IMG/VR virus record: IMGVR_UViG_3300010883_000027
Span: 1 to 61,133 of that record
Reading direction: 5' to 3' (one strand)
Source: a virus
DNA: 61,133 bases
Shown here: positions 30,075 to 38,789 of the stretch, piece by piece
How the letters are laid out: each line of letters opens with the position of its first letter
Numbering within the stretch: position 1 is the stretch's first letter
The notes under the pieces: generated by a model
Told to the model about the DNA's origin: nothing
What the model saw: only the letters and a program-made list of their open reading frames with translations
The model's database searches: none
Program-made: the position numbers and the translations under genes

Positions 30075-32045
30075 CTATATATCTATTTGTGAGACTCTGT
30101 CTTCGTTAATCATCGTCCCCTTGAACTCTTCGTATTTCTCCTCGTAGTTATCGATAATCTCCTCGTCCGCAGAGAAATCTAGAGGTTCTACGAACTGGAG
30201 GCCGGGAATATGCTTAGCCATTAGAGTGTAGAACTCCTCGCTATTCATCTTCTTAACCTTTAATAATTCATCGGTCAACTCTATTAATAAATGTCTATTG
30301 TCATTTAACAAAGTCTTAGTCTCTTCCATGCAGTCATTTAGCATCTTCTCTACTATGATATTAGTTTTATCAAAGTCTGTTATCCCCGAGTAAGCCACGT
30401 CTTCTTCATTCCCATAGCAGTAATTTCCTGTTAAGCTATCCATACCTAACTTTCTAACCATTCTGCATATATCTGCTGTAGCCCGTGAGATGTCCGAACT
30501 GCAACCCGAAGTTTTGAGCATCTCTCCCGCTACTATCTCTTCCGCAACAGTTCCCGCTAGGTAAACCTTCACGGTATCGAGGGAGTTTTTCTTGTTATTG
30601 AAAAGATCATTAGGGATGATGTAGGCACCGTCGAAATTTGTAATCTCCGTATTTATGAACTTAGGGGACCACTTGAAGAGCAAGGCGTAGACCAAAGCGT
30701 GACCCGCCTCATGGACTCCATAGATGACCTTTTTGTCCGTACAGATATTGCTTTTAATAATATCTATATCAAATTCGTATTCAACCTTCAAAGTTTCACC
30801 CTTAATAGCTGCAGATATAACGCCCCCGTCCGCCCTCAATGAGATTCCTGCTTTATCTTTCTCATTAATAGAATAAAAGAGTAAAGGGGGAGAAACCTTG
30901 CTTAAGAAACTGTTTACTCCGCTGAATACCGGCCTTACTCCCTGCGCAGGAAAAACAAAATTCTTATACAGCAAAGCCACTATCCCTTCACTATATTCGA
31001 AAGGCACTCCTACCGCCTCAAAAATCTTTTCCTGGTACCCTCTCAGGTTCTTTCTAATTATGTCTCTATAGTTGGAGGAACTTAAGCAAGGATAGATTAC
31101 GTGGTTACTTCCCAGTCTTGAGACCTGTTCTGGTCGGAAGAGACAGAACAATGATTTCTTTATGTCTACAACATTTATATTCCTACTGTATTTATGGAGC
31201 ATATCTGCATCGACATCTGCGTCGGCGACGTTTGCCGACATTGAATAAGCATCATCTAAATTGCCGCATACAAAGATTAAAGTTTTTTCATACTCTCCTC
31301 CCTCACTAGAAACAAGCCTATCGAAGTTTTCCTTACAAAGGCTTATTAGACCTTTTAAATTCAACTTTTTAATATCGGCTACGGATTCTTTTAAACTCAT
31401 AGATTTCTTCACGTATTTCGCATAGTACAATTCTATAGGCTTGCTCAGGTTTTCTTCCGCTTCTCTAATATTCTCCTTTTTACCCTTGCCTTTGGCTTCC
31501 TTGGCCATGGTGATACACTTATCCAGAAACTCATATCTATCCTGCATGTCGAACATCAACTCATTGTAGTCAGACTCATACGTAGTTGCGCCCACATTGA
31601 AGACCCCGTCACTCAATAACATCCAAGTATCACCGTATCTCTCCTGCTTAACATTCCCAGAGAGAGGGTCTTTCGAATTAAACCTCTGGAATTCGTCCAG
31701 GAGGACGACTCCTTGCTCTTCTTTTTCAATATCTGAATATAAGAAGGCTTTCTTTAGCGAATCTACCTTCGTGTATCCGCACATGAGATCCGTGTCCATC
31801 TGGATTTCTAAAAACTTATGTGAGAACTCTAAATATTTGACTAGCTTTCTGACGAGATCCGTCTTGCCCGTCCCTGTCATGCCCCATAGGTTCACGATGA
31901 CCGGCCTAGTTAACACCTCTGGCATACAATACCAGATCTTAATATTGTCTAAAATCTTATCAATCTCATGATCGAGACCGATGAAGTCACCTTTTAGTTT
32001 CGTCCCGACTTCCTGTAGCTTGCTTAACCTGTCGTTTAAATCCAT
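30075..32045 (-). CDS. AAA+ ATPase fused to an M41 (FtsH-type) metalloprotease
   Basis: 656 residues. AAA+ module at about 20-330 with Walker A GMTGTGKT (about 54-61) and Walker B VVLLDEFQRF (about 113). After a linker, VHEAGHALVYAL (about 450) is the zinc-binding HEAGH of M41, and SGCSSDISRAT (about 520) supplies the third ligand as in FtsH. No membrane segment. Normal FtsH has a different, FtsH-type AAA and two membrane helices; here the ATPase looks more like Clp/ClpX-type. Probably a soluble ATP-dependent protease. Confidence 0.8.
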   Translation of the reverse strand: MDLNDRLSKLQEVGTKLKGDFIGLDHEIDKILDNIKIWYCMPEVLTRPVIVNLWGMTGTGKTDLVRKLVKYLEFSHKFLEIQMDTDLMCGYTKVDSLKKAFLYSDIEKEEQGVVLLDEFQRFNSKDPLSGNVKQERYGDTWMLLSDGVFNVGATTYESDYNELMFDMQDRYEFLDKCITMAKEAKGKGKKENIREAEENLSKPIELYYAKYVKKSMSLKESVADIKKLNLKGLISLCKENFDRLVSSEGGEYEKTLIFVCGNLDDAYSMSANVADADVDADMLHKYSRNINVVDIKKSLFCLFRPEQVSRLGSNHVIYPCLSSSNYRDIIRKNLRGYQEKIFEAVGVPFEYSEGIVALLYKNFVFPAQGVRPVFSGVNSFLSKVSPPLLFYSINEKDKAGISLRADGGVISAAIKGETLKVEYEFDIDIIKSNICTDKKVIYGVHEAGHALVYALLFKWSPKFINTEITNFDGAYIIPNDLFNNKKNSLDTVKVYLAGTVAEEIVAGEMLKTSGCSSDISRATADICRMVRKLGMDSLTGNYCYGNEEDVAYSGITDFDKTNIIVEKMLNDCMEETKTLLNDNRHLLIELTDELLKVKKMNSEEFYTLMAKHIPGLQFVEPLDFSADEEIIDNYEEKYEEFKGTMINEDRVSQIDI

Positions 32046-32116
32046 TTTAATTTATATTGAAAGGCTCACCCGCCCGAATCACTCTAAAAAAACTATGCCA
32101 CCGATACCCGCGAACG

Positions 32117-32497
32117 TCAAGCCCTCAACTCACTTTTGTTCAGCCTGTAACTGTCCTCCGGGTCATCTCTCGTGGAGAACTCCACGATGGTCCCTCCCAG
32201 AGGTGCGAACAGCTCATGCGCGAACCCAGGCTTGATGAGTATGATTTGCCCCTCGTAGAGGGTGTCTTGATGCTCTTCCCCGCTCTCCGCCTCAAACCAC
32301 CTCAGGTTGAAGACCCCTTCGGAAACAAAGAAGTATTCTGTCTTCGAGACGTGCATATGAAGACTTGACTTTCCTCCGGCGAGATAAACTAATTTTTTAA
32401 TATATAGTCCCGCAGAATCCTCGAATATCCGCTCTTCTCCCCAGACCTTCTTGATTACCCGAGGGATCAAGGGAACCAGCTTATGAGGTAAATTCAT
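32117..32497 (-). CDS. Cupin, phosphomannose-isomerase type II-like
   Basis: 126 residues. KVWGEERIFE, LHMHVSKTEYFFVSEG and IKPGFAHEL match the cupin of mannose-6-phosphate isomerase/GMP enzymes, with two His and a Glu for metal. May supply sugar precursors for the phage glycosyltransferases, or act as a sensor; unproven. Confidence 0.75.
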   Translation of the reverse strand: MNLPHKLVPLIPRVIKKVWGEERIFEDSAGLYIKKLVYLAGGKSSLHMHVSKTEYFFVSEGVFNLRWFEAESGEEHQDTLYEGQIILIKPGFAHELFAPLGGTIVEFSTRDDPEDSYRLNKSELRA

Positions 32498-32672
32498 TGC
32501 CTAGCTCCAGGATGCGAAGGAATTCCCCCCTCTTAGGTTTCGGCGTTTTGTTTAATTGCCTCTTCAAACCTTTATAGAACAACCTCATAATCTTATGAGT
32601 AGCCTTGTGCTGGTTCTGTTCGAAATACCTTTCGGTGATTTTTCTTAATCTTTTCACTTTTTTATCTCTCAT
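32481..32672 (-). CDS. Small basic protein, 63 aa
   Basis: Helical, rich in Lys/Arg (MRDKKVKRLRKITERYFEQN). Overlaps the cupin start by 17 nt. Function unknown. Confidence 0.5.
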   Translation of the reverse strand: MRDKKVKRLRKITERYFEQNQHKATHKIMRLFYKGLKRQLNKTPKPKRGEFLRILELGNEFTS

Positions 32673-32683
32673 ATTATGTTTAT

Positions 32684-33184
32684 TTATTTTAAAAACTTGT
32701 CTAGGTCGAAAGGAACTATTTTATCATCTTCGCTCGGATCGCCCTCTTCATCTTCTAGTCCGTCAGTCAACTCGTGCAAATCTTCGAACATCTTGCTGCA
32801 CTCCCTTTGGAGAATTCCAAAGCTCTGATGAAGTGTAGCATTGATCATCTGCAAGAAATAAGTAAAGGAAGATGCCGATGCCTCTGTTTCTTCGAAGTTA
32901 CCTTGGAACTCTGAATTCTTGTGAGGATTAAAAAACAGCCAGAAACCTGTATTATCCTCATCAACCGAGTCCTCTTCGGCTCTCTCAAAACCTCCGCTCT
33001 GAGTGGGCACTAGGGAATCTGTTTCGTAAAAGAAGGCAAACCTTTTTCCTTCTTTTAGGCACCTCTCAGAAAGTGCCTTGATATCCTTGAGATACATCGC
33101 GTCTGAGTCTGAAGCAACTCGGATCGCCTCCTCCCTGATTCTATCTAGCTCTTTCTTCTGTTTTTCGAAAACTTTATTATCCAT
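32684..33184 (-). CDS. Hypothetical acidic protein, 166 aa
   Basis: Helical N-terminus with RCLKEGKRFAFF, similar to a segment in the 10321-10764 protein, a central beta part (GFWLFFNPHKNSEF) and an acidic C-terminus. No known family. Confidence 0.55.
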   Translation of the reverse strand: MDNKVFEKQKKELDRIREEAIRVASDSDAMYLKDIKALSERCLKEGKRFAFFYETDSLVPTQSGGFERAEEDSVDEDNTGFWLFFNPHKNSEFQGNFEETEASASSFTYFLQMINATLHQSFGILQRECSKMFEDLHELTDGLEDEEGDPSEDDKIVPFDLDKFLK

Positions 33185-33213
33185 TTATTAAAAATTTATT
33201 AGTTATAATGTTA

Positions 33214-33498
33214 TTACTGCTCCCTAGAGATATCTTCTTCATACCGGTTCAGGATTACTCTCAGCTTCTTAGAATAAGCTGCGAAATCCTGGATATTTAA
33301 GGATAAATTCCCATAGTTTTGCGCGTCCAATGCGAAGTAGGTCACCTCGCCCACGTTCAGCATCGTAAATTCCACATCTTTCATTGGAACCTTGGCCGGA
33401 AGAGGGTATGAAATTAGAGGCTGGGTCTTCTTGAACATCGTTCTCGGACCTTTGCATCCGACTACTACAACCATCAATACAATATAAAAATATCTCAA
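33214..33498 (-). CDS. Outer-membrane lipoprotein, probable o-spanin
   Basis: 94 residues. Signal peptide with lipobox ending VVVVGC (Cys about 15). Pro-containing linker (LISYPLPAKVP), then LNVGEVTYFALDAQNYGNLSLNIQDFAAY, a pattern of Rz1-like/spanin lipoproteins in large phages. It would join the inner-membrane spanin (35297-35728) to fuse the membranes at lysis. Confidence 0.65.
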   Translation of the reverse strand: MRYFYIVLMVVVVGCKGPRTMFKKTQPLISYPLPAKVPMKDVEFTMLNVGEVTYFALDAQNYGNLSLNIQDFAAYSKKLRVILNRYEEDISREQ

Positions 33499-34238
33499 AT
33501 ATAACCTCCTATTTTATTCTGCTTAGAGAAATTATGATAATACAATTTCTCTTCCTTCTCTGGGCCAAAACCTATATTTACTAGCTGTAAGCCTCTCCTT
33601 GAGGCTTTCACGTCTTGATTAAATTTTTTATTCTTTGTAGAAACGTTCGACTCTATTTTCTTAGTCAGTTTCAAGATATTGTCCTTGTTGTATTCTGGGC
33701 AAAGACATACCTTCCGGGGCTTAGTCAAATCCTTGAGATTATATTGAACTTCTACAATGTCTGTGCAGAACTTCAACTTTCTTCCAAAAAAATCTACTGA
33801 TCCTTTCTTTTCATACTTATAAATTCTTTTATCTACTTCTACTTTAGTGTTAGCCTCCCTAGTTACTATCCCTTCGAACACTTCGTCGCTCCCTTCACTC
33901 CTCTTTCCTCCAAAGCCGAAGAAGCCATTATCCTTATTGAGATCGTAGCCCAGAAGGATAGTAAAACCCTTGAACCCTAAGCCTGTTCTCTCGAAAGCTT
34001 TGCCACTCCAAGTTTGGAATCTCGTCTTTACTACACTTCTAATTGACTCATCAGGAACGATGTTACAAAACGATCCCATATCTTCTTGCTTAGAAAATAA
34101 CCTTACATAAAGTTTAACCTGAGTGACCTCTCCGCCCACAAGGTTGACTCCTAGAGTGTAAGAGTATTTAAATTTATTTAGAATCTTACTCTCTATCCTC
34201 TCTAGCTCGGCCTTGTATATTGTTAACTCTTCGAACAT
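33495..34238 (-). CDS. Hypothetical protein, 247 aa
   Basis: Not recognised. Beta-rich, with a repeated Lys/Tyr-rich C-terminal third. Overlaps both neighbours (4 nt with the lipoprotein, 16 nt with the citrate-synthase-like gene). Confidence 0.55.
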   Translation of the reverse strand: MFEELTIYKAELERIESKILNKFKYSYTLGVNLVGGEVTQVKLYVRLFSKQEDMGSFCNIVPDESIRSVVKTRFQTWSGKAFERTGLGFKGFTILLGYDLNKDNGFFGFGGKRSEGSDEVFEGIVTREANTKVEVDKRIYKYEKKGSVDFFGRKLKFCTDIVEVQYNLKDLTKPRKVCLCPEYNKDNILKLTKKIESNVSTKNKKFNQDVKASRRGLQLVNIGFGPEKEEKLYYHNFSKQNKIGGYI

Positions 34239-34849
34239 ATTCTTTTAGCTCTTCTTAATATTTTTTGACTCGGGCCTAGTTTTATTTGGCCGCTATCCGC
34301 TAGGGTTTTGTAAATTTTGGTAAGTCCTACCATTCGACATATCAGAGGAAAAGAGTCTATATTGTTTCTAGTAAACCCGCACCTCATTAAAAACGGGGTG
34401 ACCGCACCAGCAAGATTGATTGGTAGTTTCCAAGAATTAGATAGCGACGCCATTTTTCCATAATTTATATCCCAATCAAACCATTTAATCCCTAATTTCT
34501 TAACTTTTATAACTCTTGGGTCAGGATTCTTATAAGTGTATACAGGGTGCCCTAACCCAGGTATCTTACCTCTCCACTCCCAGCTTCTTTCTAAGGATAA
34601 GTAATCATATACATTTGAAAAAACGAAATGATTTTCTCCAAACGTATTAACTGCCGCCGCGACTGATTCGTAGTAATTCTTTCCGCAAGAAAGAGAGAGA
34701 GGAATCATGGCGGAGCTGGGAGGCTCCAAAGGATCTTCAGGATACTCTATTAGTAATTCTGCCACGTCATTAAGAAATTGATAAGCCAAACTTTCTATTT
34801 CTTTACCAGTGACTTCTTCGTAAAAACTCCTAACAAAGTCTGACTTCAT
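34223..34849 (-). CDS. Citrate-synthase-like protein, probably non-catalytic
   Basis: 208 residues, half of a normal citrate synthase. IPGLGHPVYTYKNPDPRVIKV aligns with the GFGHRVYKNxDPR motif, NTFGENHFV may stand for the substrate-binding His loop, and LPINLAGAVTPFLMRCG...RMVGLTKIY aligns with PNVDFYSGVVL...RVVGW, with the catalytic Asp of NVD replaced. It may divert or sense acyl-CoA/citrate metabolites, or be a remodelled fold. An unusual phage gene. Confidence 0.6.
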   Translation of the reverse strand: MKSDFVRSFYEEVTGKEIESLAYQFLNDVAELLIEYPEDPLEPPSSAMIPLSLSCGKNYYESVAAAVNTFGENHFVFSNVYDYLSLERSWEWRGKIPGLGHPVYTYKNPDPRVIKVKKLGIKWFDWDINYGKMASLSNSWKLPINLAGAVTPFLMRCGFTRNNIDSFPLICRMVGLTKIYKTLADSGQIKLGPSQKILRRAKRICSKS

Positions 34850-35300
34850 AACACGTTCCTGTTTTCTTTACCTCCAACCCCGAAGTATCTACGAAGTTCT
34901 TAGCCGAACCTTCTCCTGCGTAATTCCCTTCTTCTACCGAGTATCTAACTATCTTACCTACCAGGTCTATACTGTCAAGAGATTTGTGCCTTAACCTCAC
35001 GGAAACCCCTGTCCCCCTAAAGCCCTCCTTGACATAAGTAAGGATGCCGTCAACAAAAAAATTATTACAAAACTCTGATTCCTTAAAAGCTGAAAACCCT
35101 ATAACCTCACCTTCGAAAGTGGCAACAATGATATTGGACTGACTAAATGATGGCATCAATAAATTTGAAAAGACTCTCGGCGCATACTTTTTATCTGTTA
35201 CATGGAACTGATATTTAAAACACCCTTCCTCTATAGCCTCCTCTACTAGTGATATTACTTTAGGAATATGCTCTCTCCTGCACTGATATAAAGAGATCAT
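34830..35300 (-). CDS. GNAT-family N-acetyltransferase
   Basis: 156 residues. VATFEGEVIGFSAFKE (strand beta4) and VKEGFRGTGVSVRLRHKSLD (acetyl-CoA loop, R-G-x-G) follow the GNAT layout. Target unknown. Overlaps the citrate-synthase-like gene by 20 nt. Confidence 0.65.
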   Translation of the reverse strand: MISLYQCRREHIPKVISLVEEAIEEGCFKYQFHVTDKKYAPRVFSNLLMPSFSQSNIIVATFEGEVIGFSAFKESEFCNNFFVDGILTYVKEGFRGTGVSVRLRHKSLDSIDLVGKIVRYSVEEGNYAGEGSAKNFVDTSGLEVKKTGTCYEVRLC

Positions 35301-35728
35301 AGCTTCTTCAATGCCTCCACGTCTACTGCTATCTCTCTCTTGGTGATAAAATCCGGGTCCGTGATCTCCTCTAGTGTCGTCATGGTAGACTTCACAGCTC
35401 TATTTACGATCCTAGTGACTAAGGAAGCTTTTTTCTCGACCATCTTTCGAAGATCATGCTCACCTAACGTCTGAGTGATATGATTCTTATTTTCTGCGGT
35501 CTCGGTGCTGATCTGGTTAATGTCTCTGTTGATTTCAATAATAGAAGTGATCATGTTGGACCTCGAATGCTCCATGTCTATAACAGTGTCGCTCAGGTTC
35601 TCCACCCGCAACTCTGTTTCTATTAAATTTTCTTTTAACTTCTGATTAGTCCTGTAGAATCCCCAAGAGATTCCTCCAGATACCAAAATAAACACAGTAG
35701 CTACTATAATTATTTCTTTTGAAAACAT
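35297..35728 (-). CDS. Inner-membrane spanin (Rz-like, DUF2570 type)
   Basis: 143 residues: N-terminal membrane helix (about 5-24), a long periplasmic coiled coil, and HDLRKMVEKKASLVTRIVNRA...LEEIT, the signature of DUF2570 Rz-like spanins. Partner is probably the lipoprotein at 33214-33498. Confidence 0.7.
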   Translation of the reverse strand: MFSKEIIIVATVFILVSGGISWGFYRTNQKLKENLIETELRVENLSDTVIDMEHSRSNMITSIIEINRDINQISTETAENKNHITQTLGEHDLRKMVEKKASLVTRIVNRAVKSTMTTLEEITDPDFITKREIAVDVEALKKL

Positions 35729-35733
35729 ATTTT

Positions 35734-36423
35734 TTACTTTTTCGGTCCTTCGAGCTTCGAGCCCTTTGCCCTATTCTCCGCTGGGGTCAATAGCTGAAGG
35801 TTATCCAGTCCATAGCAGGCCAGGAAGTTAGAGTCCCCTGGGAGCGGGTATCCAAAGGATGAGGCTGGGATGATATGGTCAAGGTGTTCGCCCTCCATGT
35901 CATCCCAAGACTTGCCAAAAGGGAGGAGCCTCTCGTTGAGATCCTTTCCTGTAAAACCAGCCTTCTCGAAAGCCTTCGCTCCATTCTTTCCGCCGAATTT
36001 TCGGAAATTCCAGATCGCAGCCAAGAAATTCGCGTAATAAGCAATTCCAGGGTTTTCCGCGCATCTCTTCTTCTGATACTCGTTTGTAGCCGCTTTGGTC
36101 TCTAGCTTAGCTCTGTGGACCTTCTGCTTCGCGGCGATATCCGCTTTATTCTCTTCCTGATACTCGGCCTTCTGCAAGGCGACCTTCGCTTTATTCTCTG
36201 GCAAATTCCTCTTCGCGGCGAGCTTCTCTTTGTTAGCTTCGTAATACGTGTCACGATACTCTTTCTTCTTCGCTTTGTTCTCTGGCAAATTCCTCTTCGC
36301 GACGATCTCCGCTTTGTTCTCTTCGCGATACTCTTTGTCCTTCGCGGCGATCTCCGCTTTGTTCGCTTCTCGATATTTCTTAGCGCTAGCGTTCTTTGCG
36401 ATCCTTTTTTCTTCCTTAGTCAT
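35734..36423 (-). CDS. Repeat-rich HNH endonuclease, full length
   Basis: 229 residues. N-terminal ~115 residues of degenerate Lys/Glu/Ala/Asn repeats (KKYREANKAEIAAKDKEYRE-like), then HNH core EHLDHIIPASS...GLDNLQLLTPAENRAKGSK. Near-identical DNA to 1-602. The repeats may vary in number by recombination. Confidence 0.85.
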   Translation of the reverse strand: MTKEEKRIAKNASAKKYREANKAEIAAKDKEYREENKAEIVAKRNLPENKAKKKEYRDTYYEANKEKLAAKRNLPENKAKVALQKAEYQEENKADIAAKQKVHRAKLETKAATNEYQKKRCAENPGIAYYANFLAAIWNFRKFGGKNGAKAFEKAGFTGKDLNERLLPFGKSWDDMEGEHLDHIIPASSFGYPLPGDSNFLACYGLDNLQLLTPAENRAKGSKLEGPKK

Positions 36424-36446
36424 ACTTTTTATTCATTTTATATATA

Positions 36447-36677
36447 TTACCAGAATTTTACTGGTTCGCCCAAGTGGATTGACGCTGAAGAGCACAGTGT
36501 ATAGCCGTCTAGGGCTCTAAAGTTTCTTTCTTTCGATCCTCTCGCCGTGTCTGGACCATGGCAGAGGTCGGTTTTCCCGTGCTTATTATAAAATATTTCG
36601 GCGACCCTGCACCAATCTCTTTCTCTTTGATAAGATAATCTAATAAATTTAGCCTGCTGGCTTGATAACATTTCCAT
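36447..36677 (-). CDS. Hypothetical protein, 76 aa
   Basis: Contains SYQRERDWCRVAEIFYNKHG, suggesting a helix-turn-helix-like or enzyme-accessory fold, but not recognised. Starts 29 nt inside the glycosyltransferase gene. Confidence 0.5.
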   Translation of the reverse strand: MEMLSSQQAKFIRLSYQRERDWCRVAEIFYNKHGKTDLCHGPDTARGSKERNFRALDGYTLCSSASIHLGEPVKFW

Positions 36678-37440
36678 AATAATGTGATATTTGTTTATTT
36701 AAATTTCCACTGTAACCCTGCGTCCCTCGGTGCGTTAGGGTAATATCAGGAATTAAATCTATTTTCCCACCTAGCGATCTCCATAATTGGCAGAAGCCAT
36801 AGTCCTCACTCTCGTATTTTTTTGACACAGGGTTTACTCCAACGGAGAAGAAATCATAAAAATTATCGCCGCCGCCTGTATACCCATCAATGTCGTTAGT
36901 GTATTTTAGGTCAGGTCTCTCTCTCACGATCTTTTTGAAGACTCTCGTTTTAATACACATAAAGCCCGTGGCTGCATAGTCGACCTCTACGGTTCTATCA
37001 CCCCTTAAGACCCCAGCAATGCTCTCCTTGGTGATCTCTGTGGAGAAATCAGTGGAGTAGAGGGCCCAGTCCTTCTTCTTAGGCCCCTTTAACGTCTCTA
37101 GGGCCGTCAAAACCTTAGTTTCGTTCAGATATTTCTTGGGGTATGTCCCTACGCAGACATCTTTGTCTGCTTCAAGCAGTCTGACAGCGTCGTCGGCACT
37201 AAAGACCACGTCCGCATCGAAGAAAATGACATGAGTATAATCCGGATCTTGCAAAGCAAATGCGATGCTGGCATTGCGGCCTCTGCTTATTAAACTTTCG
37301 AAAGTGATGGGGTGAATGGATAGGTCTATACCTTTTGCCTTGCATTTTAACACAAAAGACATCAAGGACATCGCATAGTCAACGTAACATACTCCGCCAT
37401 AAGCAATTAAAGGCAAAAATAGTTTATATTTCTTCTTCAC
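36649..37440 (-). CDS. GT-A fold glycosyltransferase
   Basis: 263 residues. SRGRNASIAFALQDPDYTHVIFFDADVVFSADDAVRLLE holds the metal-binding DAD; a later YAATGFMCIKTRVFKKI and DYGFCQLWRSLGG complete the core of Anp1-like/GT2 phage enzymes. It may glycosylate phage DNA bases, capsid or host surface glycans. Confidence 0.75.
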   Translation of the reverse strand: MKKKYKLFLPLIAYGGVCYVDYAMSLMSFVLKCKAKGIDLSIHPITFESLISRGRNASIAFALQDPDYTHVIFFDADVVFSADDAVRLLEADKDVCVGTYPKKYLNETKVLTALETLKGPKKKDWALYSTDFSTEITKESIAGVLRGDRTVEVDYAATGFMCIKTRVFKKIVRERPDLKYTNDIDGYTGGGDNFYDFFSVGVNPVSKKYESEDYGFCQLWRSLGGKIDLIPDITLTHRGTQGYSGNLNKQISHYYGNVIKPAG

Positions 37441-37444
37441 TGTG

Positions 37445-37450
37445 TATAAT
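37445..37450 (+). promoter_or_regulatory. -10 box for the plus-strand gene
   Basis: CTGTGTATAATTAGAT then ATG: TATAAT ends 5 nt before the start codon, again a leaderless arrangement. -35 is poor. Confidence 0.55.
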
Positions 37451-37455
37451 TAGAT

Positions 37456-37731
37456 ATGATCAAACTTCCATTTACTAACTTCGAGGGCCAAAAGTATGAA
37501 CTTCGTTTCCGAAAACCCTTAAAAAAATATAAGGCGGACGGCTTATGCCATCCACCCGACCCTAAAAAAACTCCTAAACTCTACGTCGATCCAACATTAG
37601 TGGGATGGAAATCTACTGAAATTACCATCCACGAGCTAACACACGCCTTTTTTTGGGACTTGACAGAAGAAAAAGTGGAACTGTTCTCTAAAACAATAGT
37701 AGAAGCTTTAAGAGCGAAAGAGGAGGATTAA
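37456..37731 (+). CDS. Small HExxH putative metallopeptidase
   Basis: 91 residues, the only clear plus-strand gene. STEITIHELTHAFFWDL (about 53-69) holds HELTH, the zinc protease motif; CHPPDPKKTPKLYVDP precedes it. Divergent from the glycosyltransferase gene and tail-to-tail with 37728-37922 (4-nt overlap). Small HExxH phage proteins are known but their targets are not. May be expressed at another time than its neighbours. Confidence 0.7.
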   Translation: MIKLPFTNFEGQKYELRFRKPLKKYKADGLCHPPDPKKTPKLYVDPTLVGWKSTEITIHELTHAFFWDLTEEKVELFSKTIVEALRAKEED

Positions 37732-37922
37732 ACCGTTTTACTTTTGCTTTTGAAGGAATGGACGATAGTCATTTGATCCGAACTAGCGTCCTCTCTTGTG
37801 ACTACTCCTTCAGATCTCTTTGCGCATTGCTTGGCCCATGCTAAGGCGTCCGGCCAAGTTCCTTCGTCATAGGTAGCCATCCAGTTACCCAAACTGTCTC
37901 TAACAATGTATTTTGTGCTCAT
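37728..37922 (-). CDS. Hypothetical protein, 64 aa
   Basis: Small beta/alpha protein (KYIVRDSLGNWMATYDEG...ALAWAKQCAKR). Not recognised. Confidence 0.55.
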   Translation of the reverse strand: MSTKYIVRDSLGNWMATYDEGTWPDALAWAKQCAKRSEGVVTREDASSDQMTIVHSFKSKSKTV

Positions 37923-38179
37923 ATTTCTTTTTGAGATACTTCAATTAATACGTCATGAATCAAGTGTCTTGTCTTTTTGTCTAAGACTCTCTCTTCTTCA
38001 TCTCTAGGAACATCCTTTAGAACTTCCTCGAAATTCACATCCAGAATCAAAGCCATAGATTTAAGTTTTTTAAATATACCTAACTCTTTATACTTTAATA
38101 CCGCCCATAAAGTATTTATTTCTACCTCGTCCGCCTGCTCAATGGCTGAAACCAATAGCCCTTTTTTTACTCCTTCCAT
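37919..38179 (-). CDS. Hypothetical helical protein, 86 aa
   Basis: Helical, acidic and basic patches (VEINTLWAVLKYKELGIFKKL). Overlaps the next gene by 4 nt. Confidence 0.55.
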   Translation of the reverse strand: MEGVKKGLLVSAIEQADEVEINTLWAVLKYKELGIFKKLKSMALILDVNFEEVLKDVPRDEEERVLDKKTRHLIHDVLIEVSQKEI

Positions 38180-38201
38180 TCATTACCCCTCGTTTGTTTT
38201 T

Positions 38202-38456
38202 TTATGTTCTCACATATTCTATAGCAAAAAGAAATCTTCCGAAAAAAGATGAAGGCGACTCTAAAGCTCCTTCAAGAAACATCTCTTCTTTATCAAAGAT
38301 AAAATTTGCTGCCTTTAGAAGGTATTCGTGGCCCTGGTAGTTAAACTCCAGGACCGCACGAACGTCTCCTCTCAACTCCACTTCAAAAGAGCCCTCCGAA
38401 AACAACTCATCAGAAGATGGCTTGTTATTCTCTTTTTTTGTAAGTTTAAGATTCAT
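38202..38456 (-). CDS. Hypothetical protein, 84 aa
   Basis: Beta-rich (FEVELRGDVRAVLEFNYQGHEYLL). Directly follows 38457-38714 without a gap. Confidence 0.55.
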   Translation of the reverse strand: MNLKLTKKENNKPSSDELFSEGSFEVELRGDVRAVLEFNYQGHEYLLKAANFIFDKEEMFLEGALESPSSFFGRFLFAIEYVRT

Positions 38457-38714
38457 TTATCTCAAGCCTTCAGGAAGGGCTTCTGCAGTTTGCGTTGGAG
38501 CCTCCTCTGTATTCTCCGTATTCTCCGGCTTCGGAAGGCTCTTATAGATACTGAAGTCGGGAGCATTCTCAAACTTCTTCTCCTTATTGTTGAAGGCTAC
38601 AACTTTAACCTTCTCCCCGTTAACGGTGACAGTTCCCGTAAAATGCGTTCCCCTGTCGTTCAACCATAATGCGCCAACTTCTCGTTCGCGCCACTCACTA
38701 TTTTGTTCACTCAT
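38457..38714 (-). CDS. DUF736-like small protein
   Basis: 85 residues: REREVGALWLNDRGTHFTGTV and KVKVVAFNNKEKKFENAPDFSIY follow the DUF736 pattern common in phages, then a Thr/Glu/Pro-rich tail. Role unknown, sometimes near ssDNA-binding genes. Confidence 0.55.
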   Translation of the reverse strand: MSEQNSEWREREVGALWLNDRGTHFTGTVTVNGEKVKVVAFNNKEKKFENAPDFSIYKSLPKPENTENTEEAPTQTAEALPEGLR

Positions 38715-38789
38715 ATTATTTTGTTCCTTTTTTACTTAAAGGACACTACGTATATCATACGCAGCATCTTTACTTTTTCTACTTTTTGT

